Below are positions 24,450 through 37,000 of a DNA stretch of 64,000 bases, in pieces. Position numbers and translations under genes: made by a program. A model generated the notes under the pieces. It was not told where the DNA came from. It worked only from the letters and a program-made list of their open reading frames with translations, and ran no database searches. Source of the DNA: Alligator mississippiensis (taxonomy: Eukaryota > Chordata > Crocodylia > Alligatoridae); NCBI RefSeq assembly GCF_030867095.1, contig NC_081827.1, forward strand, positions 24,061,001-24,125,000, read 5' to 3'. Position 1 is the first letter of the stretch, and each line of letters opens with the position of its first letter.

Positions 24450-24463
24450 GTTGCCTCGGCAAC
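24450..24463. promoter_or_regulatory. Perfect palindromic X-box (RFX site)
   Basis: GTTGCCTCGGCAAC is two perfect inverted half-sites with a 2-base spacer, the consensus bound by RFX factors that drive ciliary genes. It lies about 45 bases beyond the predicted CCDC146 exon 1 donor, i.e. just downstream of that gene's start. This fits the centriolar/flagellar role of CCDC146. Occupancy is inference. Confidence 0.75.
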
Positions 24464-24471
24464 CGAAGCTC

Positions 24472-24494
24472 GCCCCGCCCCGCCCCGCCCGGCC
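24472..24494. promoter_or_regulatory. GC-box (Sp/KLF) cluster
   Basis: Overlapping CCCCGCCC units run in tandem, a typical Sp1-family cluster of a TATA-less island promoter. It lies just left of the predicted CCDC146 donor. Confidence 0.6.
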
Positions 24495-24507
24495 CGGCCG
24501 CCCTCAC

Positions 24508-24640
24508 CTGCAGCCGCCGGGTCCCCGCGGCGCTGCGCCTCCACCTGCACGTTTACCCGCCGCGCAGCGTCCCCGGTTCCCATGGAGACGGAGCCAGCCC
24601 CCTCCCCCTCGCTCGCTTTTGATTGGACCCAGCCTGCCTC
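24508..24640 (-). other. CCDC146: Predicted non-coding exon 1 of CCDC146
   Basis: Inside the CpG island the minus strand reads CTGCAG|GTGAGG, a near-ideal splice donor with the exon ending at 24508. The next CCDC146 exon is 19.4 kb away and begins in 5' UTR, so an upstream untranslated exon is required. The start near 24640 is a guess from the opposed CCAAT boxes. No transcript evidence is available here. Confidence 0.55.
24576..24589. promoter_or_regulatory. Second X-box-like site
   Basis: GTTCCCATGGAGAC fits the RFX pattern GTNRCC-N-RGYAAC with mismatches in both half-sites. It lies 126 bases from the perfect X-box. Paired X-boxes are common in ciliary promoters. Confidence 0.5.
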
Positions 24641-24651
24641 GTCCACCCAAT
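24622..24651. promoter_or_regulatory. Opposed pair of CCAAT boxes
   Basis: ATTGG at 24622-24626 and CCAAT at 24647-24651 face opposite ways with 20 bases between. Divergent CCAAT boxes (NF-Y) are a known mark of bidirectional promoters. One would serve each gene. Confidence 0.6.
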
Positions 24652-24719
24652 AGGAACGAACGTGAGAAGCGTCCCCTCCCGCCTCCCCCAACCGCTGCCG
24701 CACAGGCTGCTGTTGGGGA

Positions 24720-24738
24720 ACTACCGTTCCCAGGAGGC
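24720..24738 (+). promoter_or_regulatory. ZNF143/THAP11-type promoter motif
   Basis: ACTACCGTTCCCAGGAGGC matches the core ACTAC-NN-TTCCCAG-N-N-GC of the ZNF143 (Staf) site, which is common in bidirectional promoters. It ends 34 bases before the FAM185A ATG, so it probably fixes a very short 5' UTR for FAM185A. Confidence 0.7.
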
Positions 24739-24772
24739 CCCGCGGCGGCCCGGCGGCCAGGGCCTGAGCAAC

Positions 24773-25043
24773 ATGCGGGTCGTGCGCGCGGGCTGGGGGC
24801 GCCTGGGGGCCGCGGTGCGGACGTGGGCGCTGGCGGTGGCCCCGCGCGGGCGCGTGGCGGTGCGGCTGCCCGGCCCCGTCCGCGTGCGGCCGCTCGACCC
24901 GCTGCGGCCGCCGGGCGCGGAGCGCGTGCTGGTGAGGGCGCGCGGCGGCGGCCTGCACGTGCTCTATGACGAGGCGCGGCGGGAGGTGGCCGTCGCCGCG
25001 GGGGGCGGCGGCGCCGTGGACGTGACAGCGCCCGCCTGCTTCG
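24773..25043 (+). CDS. FAM185A: FAM185A exon 1 (coding part)
   Basis: This exon codes for 90 residues and ends after the first base of codon 91, followed by the donor GTGCGT. It is very GC-rich and lies inside the CpG island. The segment VRPLDPL followed by a VLV strand matches the human N-terminal region. The upstream sequence is open in frame but has no ATG, only TTG at 24623, so 24773 is the preferred start. The 5' UTR is probably short, because a ZNF143-type promoter motif ends only about 35 bases upstream. Confidence 0.93.
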
Positions 25044-28000
25044 GTGCGTGCGGGGCCCGGGCGGGCAGCGGGAGCCCGAGGTCCGCGAGGTGTCTGGGGA
25101 AGAGGGCGTCCCTGGCAGGGCTCAGTCAGGGGCACATTTCCCTCCGGCCGGCGGTTCCCAGTCTGTTGTACGCGAGCCAACACATTTATTATAATTATTT
25201 CTTTTTTATATGACGAAAACGTGCTGGTGGTACATAAGGTTGCATTGCTTTCAATTAGCGGTGCGCAAGCTGTCGGACGCTGGGAACCGCTGCCGTAAGG
25301 AGAGGACGCCAATCTGCAGGTCGCTGCTAGGCTGCTGTCCTCATTGCCTTCCCTGGGGGCTGGGGACGCGGACTGCGCTCGTGGCTCGTTCCTCTGAGGG
25401 CCCATCCGCAGTTGTTACGAAACTGGGAAGAGCAGGTTTGCTAGGGGATGCGCTGGACCTGTTCCCAGGTCGCAGGGTGGTTTCTGCATGCTCTGAGGTC
25501 AGGTAGCGCGATAGGTTTTGTTGCAGCCTGGTCGTAGCAGCTGACCAGGCTACGGGCTCAGATACCTGCGCCACTTTGGAAAGCTCTTGCAAAAAAGGCG
25601 TGTGGAGCGACAGATTTGTTCAGATAAGTGAAACCGGGGCCTCTGAGGAACTATACATGCTACCACCTGTGAAAGCATCGCAAACTTACCTGTATTAAAC
25701 ACAGAAAAAATGAAGAGATCCATTTGCTTCATGACACCAAGAGTTACAAGTAACTGTATCAAACTTAAGAATCAAGATAGGGCCTAAATTGCATGAAGTT
25801 TAAAAAGAGATCCTTTTTGTTGCACAATAGCACTAGTTCCAGGTTAGTTGCCTTTCAAAAAATACAGGGCTTTAATAACTGAGGGTCTGCTGTATTCCTT
25901 TAACTGCAGTGAAGTAGAGATAAGTTCATGGGACCCTGATGCTTCCTTCTCCAAAGCAGCTCAAAAGATGAAAATCATTTTTTGGGGGTAGGTAAACAGC
26001 AATTAGAGGAGCAGTAACACTCATGTCAATCCTGACAGTGCTGTTCACATGTTCTATTCCCAGTTCCTGACTTGGGAGTCTCTGTTTGACCAATCTTGCA
26101 AGTTTCAGTTCACCAGCTTGATCCTTTTCACAGTCTCCCTTTTACTGCCATGTTCATTCTGGCTTCTTTATTTCAAGCTGCAATAATTCCTTCTCAGCCT
26201 ACATTATTTGATTCTCCAGGACAGTGGTTTTCAACCTTTTTTTTCATTTGTGGGGCCCCTAAAAATGTTCAGATGGAGGTGTGGACCCCTTTGAATTTTA
26301 AGCTAAGGTATTCACATACTTTTGACTGACTTGAGGACTCCCTTTGGACTCCCTTTGTGGTTCAAGTCGACCACTACTCCTTTCTGCTGCTGCTTTCCCA
26401 CCTTTAAACTGATCCATAATTGCTGCATCACTTTGGCCTCCAATCTCACAGCTCTTTAATAACTCCATTGGCAGTTAGAATGATCTGCATGAACACTTGC
26501 TCAGTCCTGGAGTGGCATGTCTTTTCTGGTAGGTTAATTAGTTGTCTTTATCAGCATGTGAGAAATTAGCTGTTCTTCCAGGGTGCATCTATTCATGCCA
26601 TTAAGATGATGTGGTTAAACTCCTGCTCAGTACATGCTGGAGTTAACTGCTCCTGGGCACAGTGTTTGCACATGTGCCTAAGACAGCAGCAATTAGAGCT
26701 GGGGTGGAGCAGTCCTAGGGGGCCCAGGGGGTCAGGCCTGGGCTCTGGGTGGCAGCAGCGGAAGGGCTGGCTGGGGCAGAATGGTGCTAAAATGCGGGGC
26801 TAGGCAGCAGGCAGCCCCTGTACTTTAGCACCCTCGTGCCCCAGCCAACCCCTATCACTCTTCATGTGCATTACAGTGCAGTTAAGTACTCTGCTGTAAC
26901 ATAGTAGCATCCCCAACAGTGCTATTTATAGTGGAGTTAGTTTATTTACTGCACCCTAATGTCAAGGAGAGTCACTGGTCAGATAGGGAATAGAACCAGA
27001 CCAAGCTGTGAAGGAGCATGACATAATAAAGTATTCTCTAGTGTAGTGACTTTTTTTTTCTCATTTATTTTGTAAAGTTTGTTTCCGAGGCTTCAAGAGA
27101 AAAAAGAATAGTTCTTCCTCACTGTAGTATTTGATCACAAAGTCTCATTTTTACTTTTTTTAATTTTAGATTTGGATATCAAGACATGGGGGACTGGCTG
27201 TGTAAAGGTAGAGAATATGGAGTGTGAGAACTGCAGAATAGAAACTGAGAAGGGGACTAGCATCTTAAATTCCATAAAGGTAAAAAAAAAAAAAAAGTCT
27301 GTTTTCTCCACCTTCACTATTTTTAAAGCAGCTGTTTATTGTGCAAAACAGGATTCTGTAAAAGTCAGAATATGCTCATAGAAGCAGAATGTGATGTGTA
27401 ATAGTTAATGTTATTATTTTTAGTACACAGATTGTAATATTCAAGTTAATAATAAATCACTTGATCCAGAGAAATACTGACCTCTGTTAAAGCTAAGAAG
27501 CTGTGAAATCCTTCTTAGAAGTAATAGGAAAAACTCAATCTGTTGATTTCATCAAGTGTAAAATGTAAGTTCATCATCACGAGTCAGTGCTGCAAAATAT
27601 CCTCCAAAACTTGTTACCATCATAAGACTTTTCCAAGGCGACGTTACAGTAGCTGTCCTAAGCAACACTGTGGAATCTGACCCTTTCACCATTAGAACTG
27701 GAGTCGAGCAAGATGTGTGATTACACTATTTTTTTTTTCCCATCCATATCATAGCTATTCTGCATCTCATGCTGGTAGACCTCCATCTCAAGTCAGCATC
27801 TGGCATTGCTTGGATGGGAATCTCTAACATTAACCAGTCACGTTCCAAATCCAACACCTCAGTTACTGATTTTCAGTATGCTGATGACTGTGTCGTGTGC
27901 CCACGCAGTTGAAGAGCTTCAGGTCACTTTTGACTGCTTCTGTGAAGCATATGAAATGCTTGGACTCACTGTCAACTTCACAAAAACTAAAATACTTTTA

Positions 28001-31000
28001 TCAGTCTACCCCAAACCATGTAGCTGCTCTCCCACATACTACAATTAGAAGGTAGTCCTTGAAGAATGAGTCCTTGAAGAATGTTGAGCATTTCCCGTAC
28101 CTGGTGAGTCACTTTTCCCAAAAAGTAAACATAGATGATGATATTCCACATTGCATAAAATCTGCCAGTGTTGCCTTTGGACATCTCCAGAACTGTGTCT
28201 TTGATTAAGATATCAGGATATAAGTCAGATTTTTTGTCTACCAAGTTGTTGTCATCCCTACCCTGTTGTATGCATGTGAAACCTGGACAACGTATCAGAA
28301 ATACAGAACTACTTGAAAGCCTTGGGATGTACCATCAGCAATGTCTCTAGAAAATCATCCATATCAATTGGAAGGATAGAAGAATGAATGCCTGTGTTCT
28401 GGCTCAAGCAAGCACCACTGGCACTGAAGCCATGTTTATACAGCATGAGCTGCATTGGATGGGGCATGTCATCAGAATGCCTGATAACTGGATCCTGAAA
28501 CCGATCTCATACTTCCAACTCATCAGTGATCACTGTTTTAGAGTTGGGCAAAAGAAGAGATTTTAGGACACCCTGAAGGCAAATCTGAAGAAATGTGATA
28601 TTGATATCAATACCTGAGAGACCCGAATGCTGAATCGTCCCCAGTGGTGCTGTGAAGTACATCAAGGTATCAACCATTTTGAGCAAACTTGCCTTCCTGT
28701 GGAGGGAATAGATGAGAGAGAGAGGGGAAAGAGATGTCACCTGACATCACCAGGATCCATTCATTGCTTCTGGAATGGTATGCTGTATCTGCAGTTGAAC
28801 ATGCAGATCTCAGTTTGGTCTCTTCAGGCATCTCTGGACTCTCTGATGACTTCCCTATCTACTGGAAGACTGTCATCCTCATATTGAGGTACTGCTGACA
28901 GTCATCAAAGGAGTTCAGTACCTCCCAGGATCAACCTATGCTCTAGTTTAACGTAATGGCAAATAGAATTTTCTTTTGGATCTTTGTTTTTTCTTTCTGG
29001 GATCATATTTCTTTGTTGGACTTTGAAATTTAATTTGATACATTGATGATACCAATAAGGGCTCTGGAAGAGTTGTCAGTATTTTGGTTGTCACAGACCC
29101 AGCTTTGGAGTCCCCCTGTAGCCCCAAGTTTCTTCCTGGTGTACTGCTGCTTGCCTTAAAGAATAGATTAATGTTTCCCGCAGGATGACTCTTCATCCCC
29201 ACAAACCTCAGTTGAACTTGCCCTATACCACAGCTACAACAGGGCAGACTCCACAGCTACAACAGGGCAATCTTTGCCAGCTCCAGAGTGTCTTCTCCAA
29301 GGTTATTCAAAATATATGAGCCCCCCACTCTGTACAAGAGGCATGTCTGGAATACTACTTGCTCTGAAATCACACTTTACTGCAGGCAGCCAGTTAGGCA
29401 ACAAAATGCTGTAGTACCTAGAAGAAAAAAATGTACAAGGAAAAGTAAACCAGTTTGGAGGCAGAGTACAGAACCAAAAACAAACAGAATTTCTTGTCCT
29501 CTTTCCTGACTATAGCACAGTTATTCAAAGTCCTGATAGAATTTCAGAGACCAGGCTTCCTGCTGACTGCTAGCTCTGATAGCTGGGAACCAGCATTTCT
29601 CGCAAGGCATGAGAACATCCCAAAACACCTTTGCCTAACAGACACCTAAATACCTTCAAGCCAGCTTCCTTGTCTCTACTGTTCCAGTCCCATTTTCTGG
29701 TGATTGTCCAAATCCTTCAGAATCTTCTTTCCTACCTGGGGCGTCTTCCAGGTAATGGCCCATTTCCCTGGGATATACTTATTGTGAAGCTAATGTTTCT
29801 CTTTACAGGCAGATTGATACCCTCAGTATTTTGTGTGCCCATTCCAATAATAGCCATGTGTCTGAGACTAGCAATTGCTTGTCCCTGTAATTAGCTAATA
29901 GTTTTGCCTTCTCTCTGTTCATTAGGTTTGATACCATAGTTCTTCTGACATATCAGTAAACATTAACTGGGGATCTGGCTATAACCTGTAGATTTAAATC
30001 ATGCTAGATGTATGCATCTAGCAATTCTGTATGCAGTGTCATGTTCCACACAGCAATACGAATGATACTGACAAATACAGCTTACAGCTTTTGAAGGAGG
30101 AAGCGTGAGGTTAGTTAAACTCAGGACAAATATCTCTTCACGAGACACTGAACTGCAAGATTTTTCCTACTTGGGGTGGGTTTGTGACACTAGTCTTCAT
30201 AGAATCCTGCATTTTATGATGCATAGATTTATATGTTCACTGTCAGATGAGTTATCTGACTTACTGTTAAATACCACATGCTGCATTGACATGACCCTTT
30301 TTATATTAACAGTTTCAGACATCACCACATCATGCTGCTTTAAGAATATTCAAAGTGAGTCCAAAGCTGATATCAGTCAGAATTAACTATTGTTAAGTTA
30401 ATGGAGTTAAACCAATATACAGTTTGGAGAATATATTTCAGAGGAAAAATATATAGCAAAGAAAAATGTTCCCAAATATGTGCTCAGATGCACTTACTTT
30501 TACTTAAAGGTCCAATTACTTTTGGTAGATAAAATGCAACAGAAGAGAAAGGTACTCTAACCTTATGGTGTGTGGGCAAGCACTTAAAGGGATACTTGTC
30601 AGCTTGAATAGGAACAGCCTCTAAACCAGTGTTTCTCAAACTTTTCAGGGTCAAAGCATCCTTTATTTTTTTTAATGCAGTGGCACCCCTGTGTGAGAAC
30701 CACTCTTGGTGCTGCCTCAGTTACCCTGCATAAGAAGCATTCAGGTAATGTTGTTGGGGAAGGGTTGTACAACTGCAGTGAAACTGCCCCATACTGCAAA
30801 GCCAGCCCAGGAAGGGCTGTGCCATGCTCCTTCTGTGTTAGGGCTCTGGTCAGTCTAAAGCAAGCAATGGAGCTGCTTCATGCTGTGCCACTCTTTGTGG
30901 CCTGGCATTCCTAATGCTCCTTCAGGAAACAGGCAGATGGGATAATTCTACCTGTGCCTGTTTCTGGGAGGAGCATTGGGGAACAGATCAGAAAGAGCTG

Positions 31001-34000
31001 CACAGCATGAGGCAGCTTTGCTGCCTGCATTAAGCTGAATAGAGTCCTAATGCAGCAGGAGCACATGGGCGGTTTTACTTGGCCACTGCTACTGCAGCAT
31101 CCCTGATGGGGCCCTGTAGCATCCTGGTTGAGAACCTCTGTTGTAGACTGAATGAACATTTTATGAGCCAGGGACCATTTATATTTTTGCAGATTCTATC
31201 TTCCCAGTATGTAGTTTTAGTAAAAGCTTTCTAAGAGTGATCTCTATGATAAACTCTAAGTAATAAATGTTTTATATGATCTTTCAGAAATTGTTAATAG
31301 CTTTTATTACCAGAGAGCTGAGCAAATCTGGCTGTGGGTTAGACTCTGTTGTGCTAGACAGTATAGAAAGAAAGAGTAAAAGATGACCTGCCCCAATGAG
31401 CTTACAGTCTCAGTGTAAAAAATATGGGAGGAGGTAAGAAGAAACAATTGGGCAGTTTTACTCAGTATGGTAGTCAGTGGTATTGACACAATGGCAGCAT
31501 GGCTTGTGTCAGGTCACTGGAGGCACAGTGGAAAAGGAAAGTTTTGAAGGAGGATGTTAAGTTGGCTGTTCAGAGGCTTACAAGAAGAGGCTATAAATCA
31601 CAGACTATACATTTGTTTCCATAAACCTAGAACTTAAAAGTAAAATATGCTTTTTTTTTTTTTTTTTTGTCCTTTTATTGACAAGTAATAAATGGCTAGA
31701 ACCTTTGCCAAACCCAATATCCTTCAGCGCCAATGAAGACAGACCTGTACGGTATGAAATTGAAGCTTCCTGATCTTTTAGCTAGTTCCACCCCTGCCCC
31801 ATCATGAATTAGAACTGTGTAGTGCCCAAGTCTGCTGTAATCTCTTCCAGATGACTGAGACACTCTTCACCTCTACCCTCTTCCCCTCCCCTCAGAGCAT
31901 CAGAAGACCACACATGATCCTTCCCCTCTTAAACCTGCCTCTGCCTGTCTCCTATGACAGAGGCCACACAGGAAAGATCCCCCCCAATGGAAAGTTCAGC
32001 AGTTTTTCCCACCAGAATAATACAAGATAGTGCCAAGAATTTGGCCCTGAATGAGGTTTTTCTCCTCTTTTTAATTAAATGCTTCTTAAAGAAGAGAGAA
32101 AAAACAAGGAAATGCTTTCAGAGCTGGATTCAAACATTTGCTAAAATTTAACTTGAACATTTTTTGGTACACTAAAACCCCTTTTAACCTGAAGCTTTTT
32201 TTTTTTTTTAATCTGAGGCCTTTTTAGTTTTCATTTTAGTAGCAGTAACTGTGATCAGCAGTATAATGATGAGTGTATAAGCAAGACACAAGCCCTAGGT
32301 GCTGCCTAAAGGAGGAGCACTGGAATGGAGCTGGAGGGAGGGAGGGTTCCTTAGAGCCCTCCCATCTTGCATTTCTCCCATCCCCACACCCTTCACCTTC
32401 CCTGCAGCAGTTCCAGCTCTGGTTCTGGCAGTGAAGAGGACAGAGCAGTAGAGGTGTGCACAAAGCAGTGGCAGGAAGTTTCTGTTGCTGGGAGATGCCA
32501 TCTCCTTTTTTGCCATTAAAAAAATTGGTGTTTAGTTGCCCAGTCAGCACATGTGTTGGTGGCAAAAAAGGAAGCAACACCCTCACCTCCTCAGCAGCAG
32601 TAAACTCCTGGTTGCTGCTTCTGCCCAGGGCACAGTACTAGTGAATAAGGCCCTGACAATGGCATGAAGGAGTACAAAGTTATGGGCAGAAAGATGCCAT
32701 CACTCTTAGCCAGGCTGACTTCTGAGAAAGTGCCTATGGAGTAAAGTTACTCATGTGTATTGCTTACACAGCTAAATATTTTCAGGAGCAGGGCTTATCA
32801 ATAATGCAACAATCTCATTTCTTGGCCAAGCCATCAATTATTTGATAGTTTTAAAGAGATTTTTAAAAACCATTATGGCTACTAAACCTTTACTTACATC
32901 TACTCTATTTATTGTATTGGTCTTTTGCTGCATTAGTAGTGGGAGGCTAGATGAATGAAAGAATGCAGAAGCAGTCTCTTTGGACAACTATAAAGGAATA
33001 GAATAGAAGTCACTGAGTAATTTTATGTTCTAAGAACCAGATCTGGAGTAAGATCCACAAAAAACAGATCCTTATTCTTAGGTAGTGTCTCATTGACTGA
33101 GGTGAGCTTTGTACCACTTCATTAACTGGATGCAATAAAGAACTGCTTGCATGCCTCACTTTAGTTGTCACAAGCTATTCTTAAAACATCATGATGTTCA
33201 TAGAAGGAAGTCCATTCACAACACCTGGGAACAAAATATCAGGTTTTTGACATTGATGGTCATTTAAAGGAAATATTTTTGGAATTACTCTTGAGCACCA
33301 TCAACAGATTCTTTCACAAGAATTAGTCTTCAGATTCTGAGTTTATAGCTCTCAGCAGATATTACCTTTTCTTCTTTTTCAGAAGAATGCTGTTTTTTTT
33401 TCCTGAAATATAAATGAGTTTTATAGCTCATTCTAAATTCAGCAAGAAATAAGCTGTTTCAACATTTTTCTCAGTTCTTATTTAATCATCAGTAGGGCTC
33501 AAATGAAGAAAAAGTTAAGTTTGTTGGGGTTTTTTTGTTTATAATTCCTTTTTTGCTTCAACAGCAAAGATCCATGCTGTGCGTTCCTCAGAGACTGAGG
33601 TTGTTGGAAGATTGCTTATTCTTTGGCCATCAGGTTCACAGCCATGCTTCATATTAATTTCACTTTTCTGAGCTTTGAGGCCAGATTACATCAACATGAA
33701 AAATTCCAAACTAGAATATGCCTCTTTGAGGGCAAGTGTAATAACATGTATTAACTATATCCACATACTGTTTCAGGAAAGTATGTCAAGGCCTTATCCT
33801 CCATTTCCTAAATTTTGTTAGCTTCTCGCTGACTACTGCAAATTGTCTCCTTCCTTCAACTGCAGCGTTTTTTTGTCCTGAATACTTGTGCTCGTAGGAG
33901 CTACACACACAGATAGATCAGGTTGCTTGAGCTCACAGAAGGCTGGGGCTTTAAAAAACTTTGTTTACTGTCCTGGATTTAGATGTTAGATATCCCTTAG

Positions 34001-37000
34001 CATTCAGTGTTTCTGATGAATTATGATGATGATATTAAATTGTAATGATTTGATAGTATTAAATTAGCATTATTATTACATTATAATAATTTACATTACA
34101 ATAATATAAATATTATTACATTGTAATTTAAATTACGATGATACAATTTATCTCTCTCCTGTTTTTAATTAAGTTATTCTGGGTGTAATGTTAGAAGCCT
34201 TTAGATGCAGCATTAAAGTATTCTCCATGTTGAAAAATAGGTTCTCTCCCCTAAAACACTTTGCTGTCTTTAAACTAAGCACTATCTGGTTTAAAAAAAA
34301 AAAAAAATCACTTAAAATTGAATAAATTTGATTTGATTTTTATGAAAGCACTTTTTATCACGGCTGTCAATTAATCGCAGTTAACGTGTGCTATTAACAC
34401 GTTAATCGTTGTTCAAGTTAATTTTTTTAATGCATTATTCGGTCATGTGGTTTTGGAGCCTGTGCTCAGGCTCTGCTCCACCGCTGTCACTGCCACTTCT
34501 GGGTTGCCCTACAGGGCATTGGTGGCAGCTCAGAGGATGATGGAGCAGACCGGGTATAGGCTCCAGGTGGCTGCAGTGGGGGTGGGGCATACACAGACAT
34601 GCAGCCACAGCCTGCAGGCAGCTAGGAACATTGCCCAGCCAGCAAGTCTGTGAAGGGGAAGGGGCATGGTGGGGCGGATCAAGGCCCTCATGGTGAGAGG
34701 GAGTGGCTCAGGGGCTGGTGTGAATGGGGCCCTGTGGCCAGTAGGGGTCATGGCATGGAGCTGCAGGCGGCTCGTCCTGGGGGGGGTGTCCCACCGCTGC
34801 ATGCACCCCATGGGAGGCATGGGGAGTATGTACCCCCTGGATTTGTGCATGGGGTGGAGATGGGCTGCTGCTGTGGGCTGGGGCTCTGCACCCTACTGCT
34901 GTTGCCTTGTGAGCTGTGCGATGCCATGTTGTACCTCCTGCCACTGGGCAGGCAGGGGACGCAGCACAGTCAACATGCAGCTCCTGAGGCAAAGGCAGTG
35001 GGGTGCAGAGCCCCAGCCTGCAGTGGGCCATGAGCGTTCAGAGGGCCTGCTCCTGCTAGCAGCAGCAAGGGCTGTGTACCGTGGTGGGGAATGTGGCAGG
35101 TCCCCACATCCCCCACATATATGCCCCCAATATACCCTATGCCCCCCCCAACACACACACACACGAGTAAGACTTTATTTTTGAGCTATTATGCAATCAG
35201 CTGTATATACAGTACACAAACATAAATCGTGACAAAAATATTTTTTGTAATTAAAATATGTTATAGTAGGTGTTTGACTTTTAGCATGTGATTTGGGGTT
35301 TTTTTCTGGTTCCAAGATGGCAACCCTCCCCTCCCAAAAGGAGTACTTTTGGTGGCCAAAGTCAGGAATTAGAGGCAGGACTTCTGGTCCCAAGATGGTG
35401 ACCAGGAGGCACAGCACCTGTCAAGGGGTGAGGCCAACCTTGCGGCCCTCGACAGCTCACCAAAACTCATTAAGCGGCCCTCCAGCCAAAATAATTGTCT
35501 CTCCCAGTCTTAGATGATGATGGTGAAGTTTTTGTTTCCTCAGAGCTCTGTTTTAATGAAAAACAAGTATATGCCTCGCTCCAGCAAAATACAGAAGCAA
35601 AATTAAGCAAAAGTTTAAACTGTTGGTAGATGGGTCCCATAGATGACAGTTATTTTTTTTAATCTTAGAATTGTTGTATGAGTTCAATATGATTAGTCTT
35701 TGAAACAGTTCTGGCATAGATCATTATTTTTAATATCTGTATTTGGTGCAGATCACATTAACACACCTTCAGAACAGTAGAAGATTTTTCTGTAGTTTCT
35801 AACTGTGATGTTCTCTGTAAACATCCTTCCTCTCAGTCTCTCAAGGCCCTTTCATCTTTAAACTCTAATTAGGTCCCCAATTTCTGCAGTAGATTTCCTG
35901 TCTGTCTGAATTTAATTTAGGTTTGTTTTTCATCTTTCCCATCTTTCCGTATATTTTTCCTGTAGTCTTTCTGCTATGTTTCATCTTGATTCTGTGCCAC
36001 AGCCAAATAGCTCTAGTTCTTTGGAACAAAGAGGGCGAGCACTAGAAGTCAGTGTCATTCCTCTGTCTGTCTAGAGCCCCTGTTCTAGGGGTGAAATTTT
36101 GATTTTAATATTCAATGTCCTTAAAAAAAAAAAGGAAATAAATTGTTTCGTTTAATTACAAAACATTGGCAGCGCTAGAAATTGTTTTGTATGCATGAGA
36201 CTTTGGATGTAGTAAGCACTCCAAGGACTAATCCCTATTCAATAATCTACAAATCCAGTTAAAGTCCTACTTAATCTAGGTGCATGTCTGCATCAGGATA
36301 AATATGCCTGCTTGGAGCTTTGTGTTCCATGCCTAGACTACTCCCAGTATGCAAGCTAGCTCCTGAAGAGCTAGCTTGGGTAGCTTTGCTTTACACTGTA
36401 ATGTAGATAGATATATACTCCTGGTTTTGGGGTGCAGAATAACAAGGCTCAGTAGTCCATCATGTTTTACGTGTTGTCTGCATGTAGGAGACATGCTCAG
36501 CACCTGCTGTAGCAGTTTGTTAGTGATGTTTTAACCATCTCTTGGGTCAACCATAAAGAATGAAGTCACCACAGAGAAGTGGCCCAAACTATGAGCCAAG
36601 CATCTTTACTTCCCCTTTAATATGTATTTTCATTAATTATTAAGCACAAATCTGCTTTTAGATGTTCCTCCTGATCAGTTTGGGAATAGGAGTGCTATGG
36701 ATATGAATGGTTTGTGAAGTGGAGAGTAAGAAATCTTGGTCTTTTATATATCATAAGAGATTACACAGCATTCCTTTCATTTTGGAAGAATCTTCCTACC
36801 TTCAAAGATGCTAAGGGAAGTGCCCGTTCCCATTGCTGAAGAAGAGATAAGGGAGCAGAGGAGGCTAAAAAAAGGTTATTTGCCCATATTTTTGCTGGAC
36901 ACTTGTTTGCTCTCATGTTTGCAACCCACAACTTTTTCTTCCTTGTACATCTACTGAATACTTCACTGGTCTTGGCCTCCTACGTGGTATCTACCAGTAG

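Larger units (their letters stand above)
5112..24507 (-). other. CCDC146: CCDC146 intron 1
   Basis: This 19.4-kb intron holds the repeats listed below. Intervals with nothing I recognise are 9360-11060 (with a T22 tract at 9892-9913), 11310-12950, 17340-18110, 18280-19230, 20940-21760 and 22990-23760. 16390-17330 is a GC-rich repeat-like block without an identifiable coding region. The extent depends on the predicted exon 1. Confidence 0.6.
24397..25120. promoter_or_regulatory. CpG island and shared head-to-head promoter
   Basis: This is the only long stretch of high GC with abundant CpG flanked by AT-rich DNA. It spans FAM185A exon 1 and the predicted CCDC146 first exon. The two genes point away from each other from within about 270 bases, the usual bidirectional-promoter arrangement. 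No TATA box is visible. The island holds GC boxes, paired CCAAT boxes, RFX-type sites and a ZNF143-type site, listed separately. Confidence 0.85.

Noticed and set aside
24350-25405. 351-codon open frame on the minus strand across the CpG island
   Set aside because: It is the antisense shadow of FAM185A exon 1 and high GC; it crosses the promoter and splice donor and shows no family similarity.
29288-29894. Open frames of 64-87 codons as a host exon
   Set aside because: No family similarity, no consistent splice sites and no match to FAM185A.
34650-35184. Open frames of 127 and 172 codons
   Set aside because: Cys/His-rich appearance comes from GC-rich repeat DNA with open frames on both strands.
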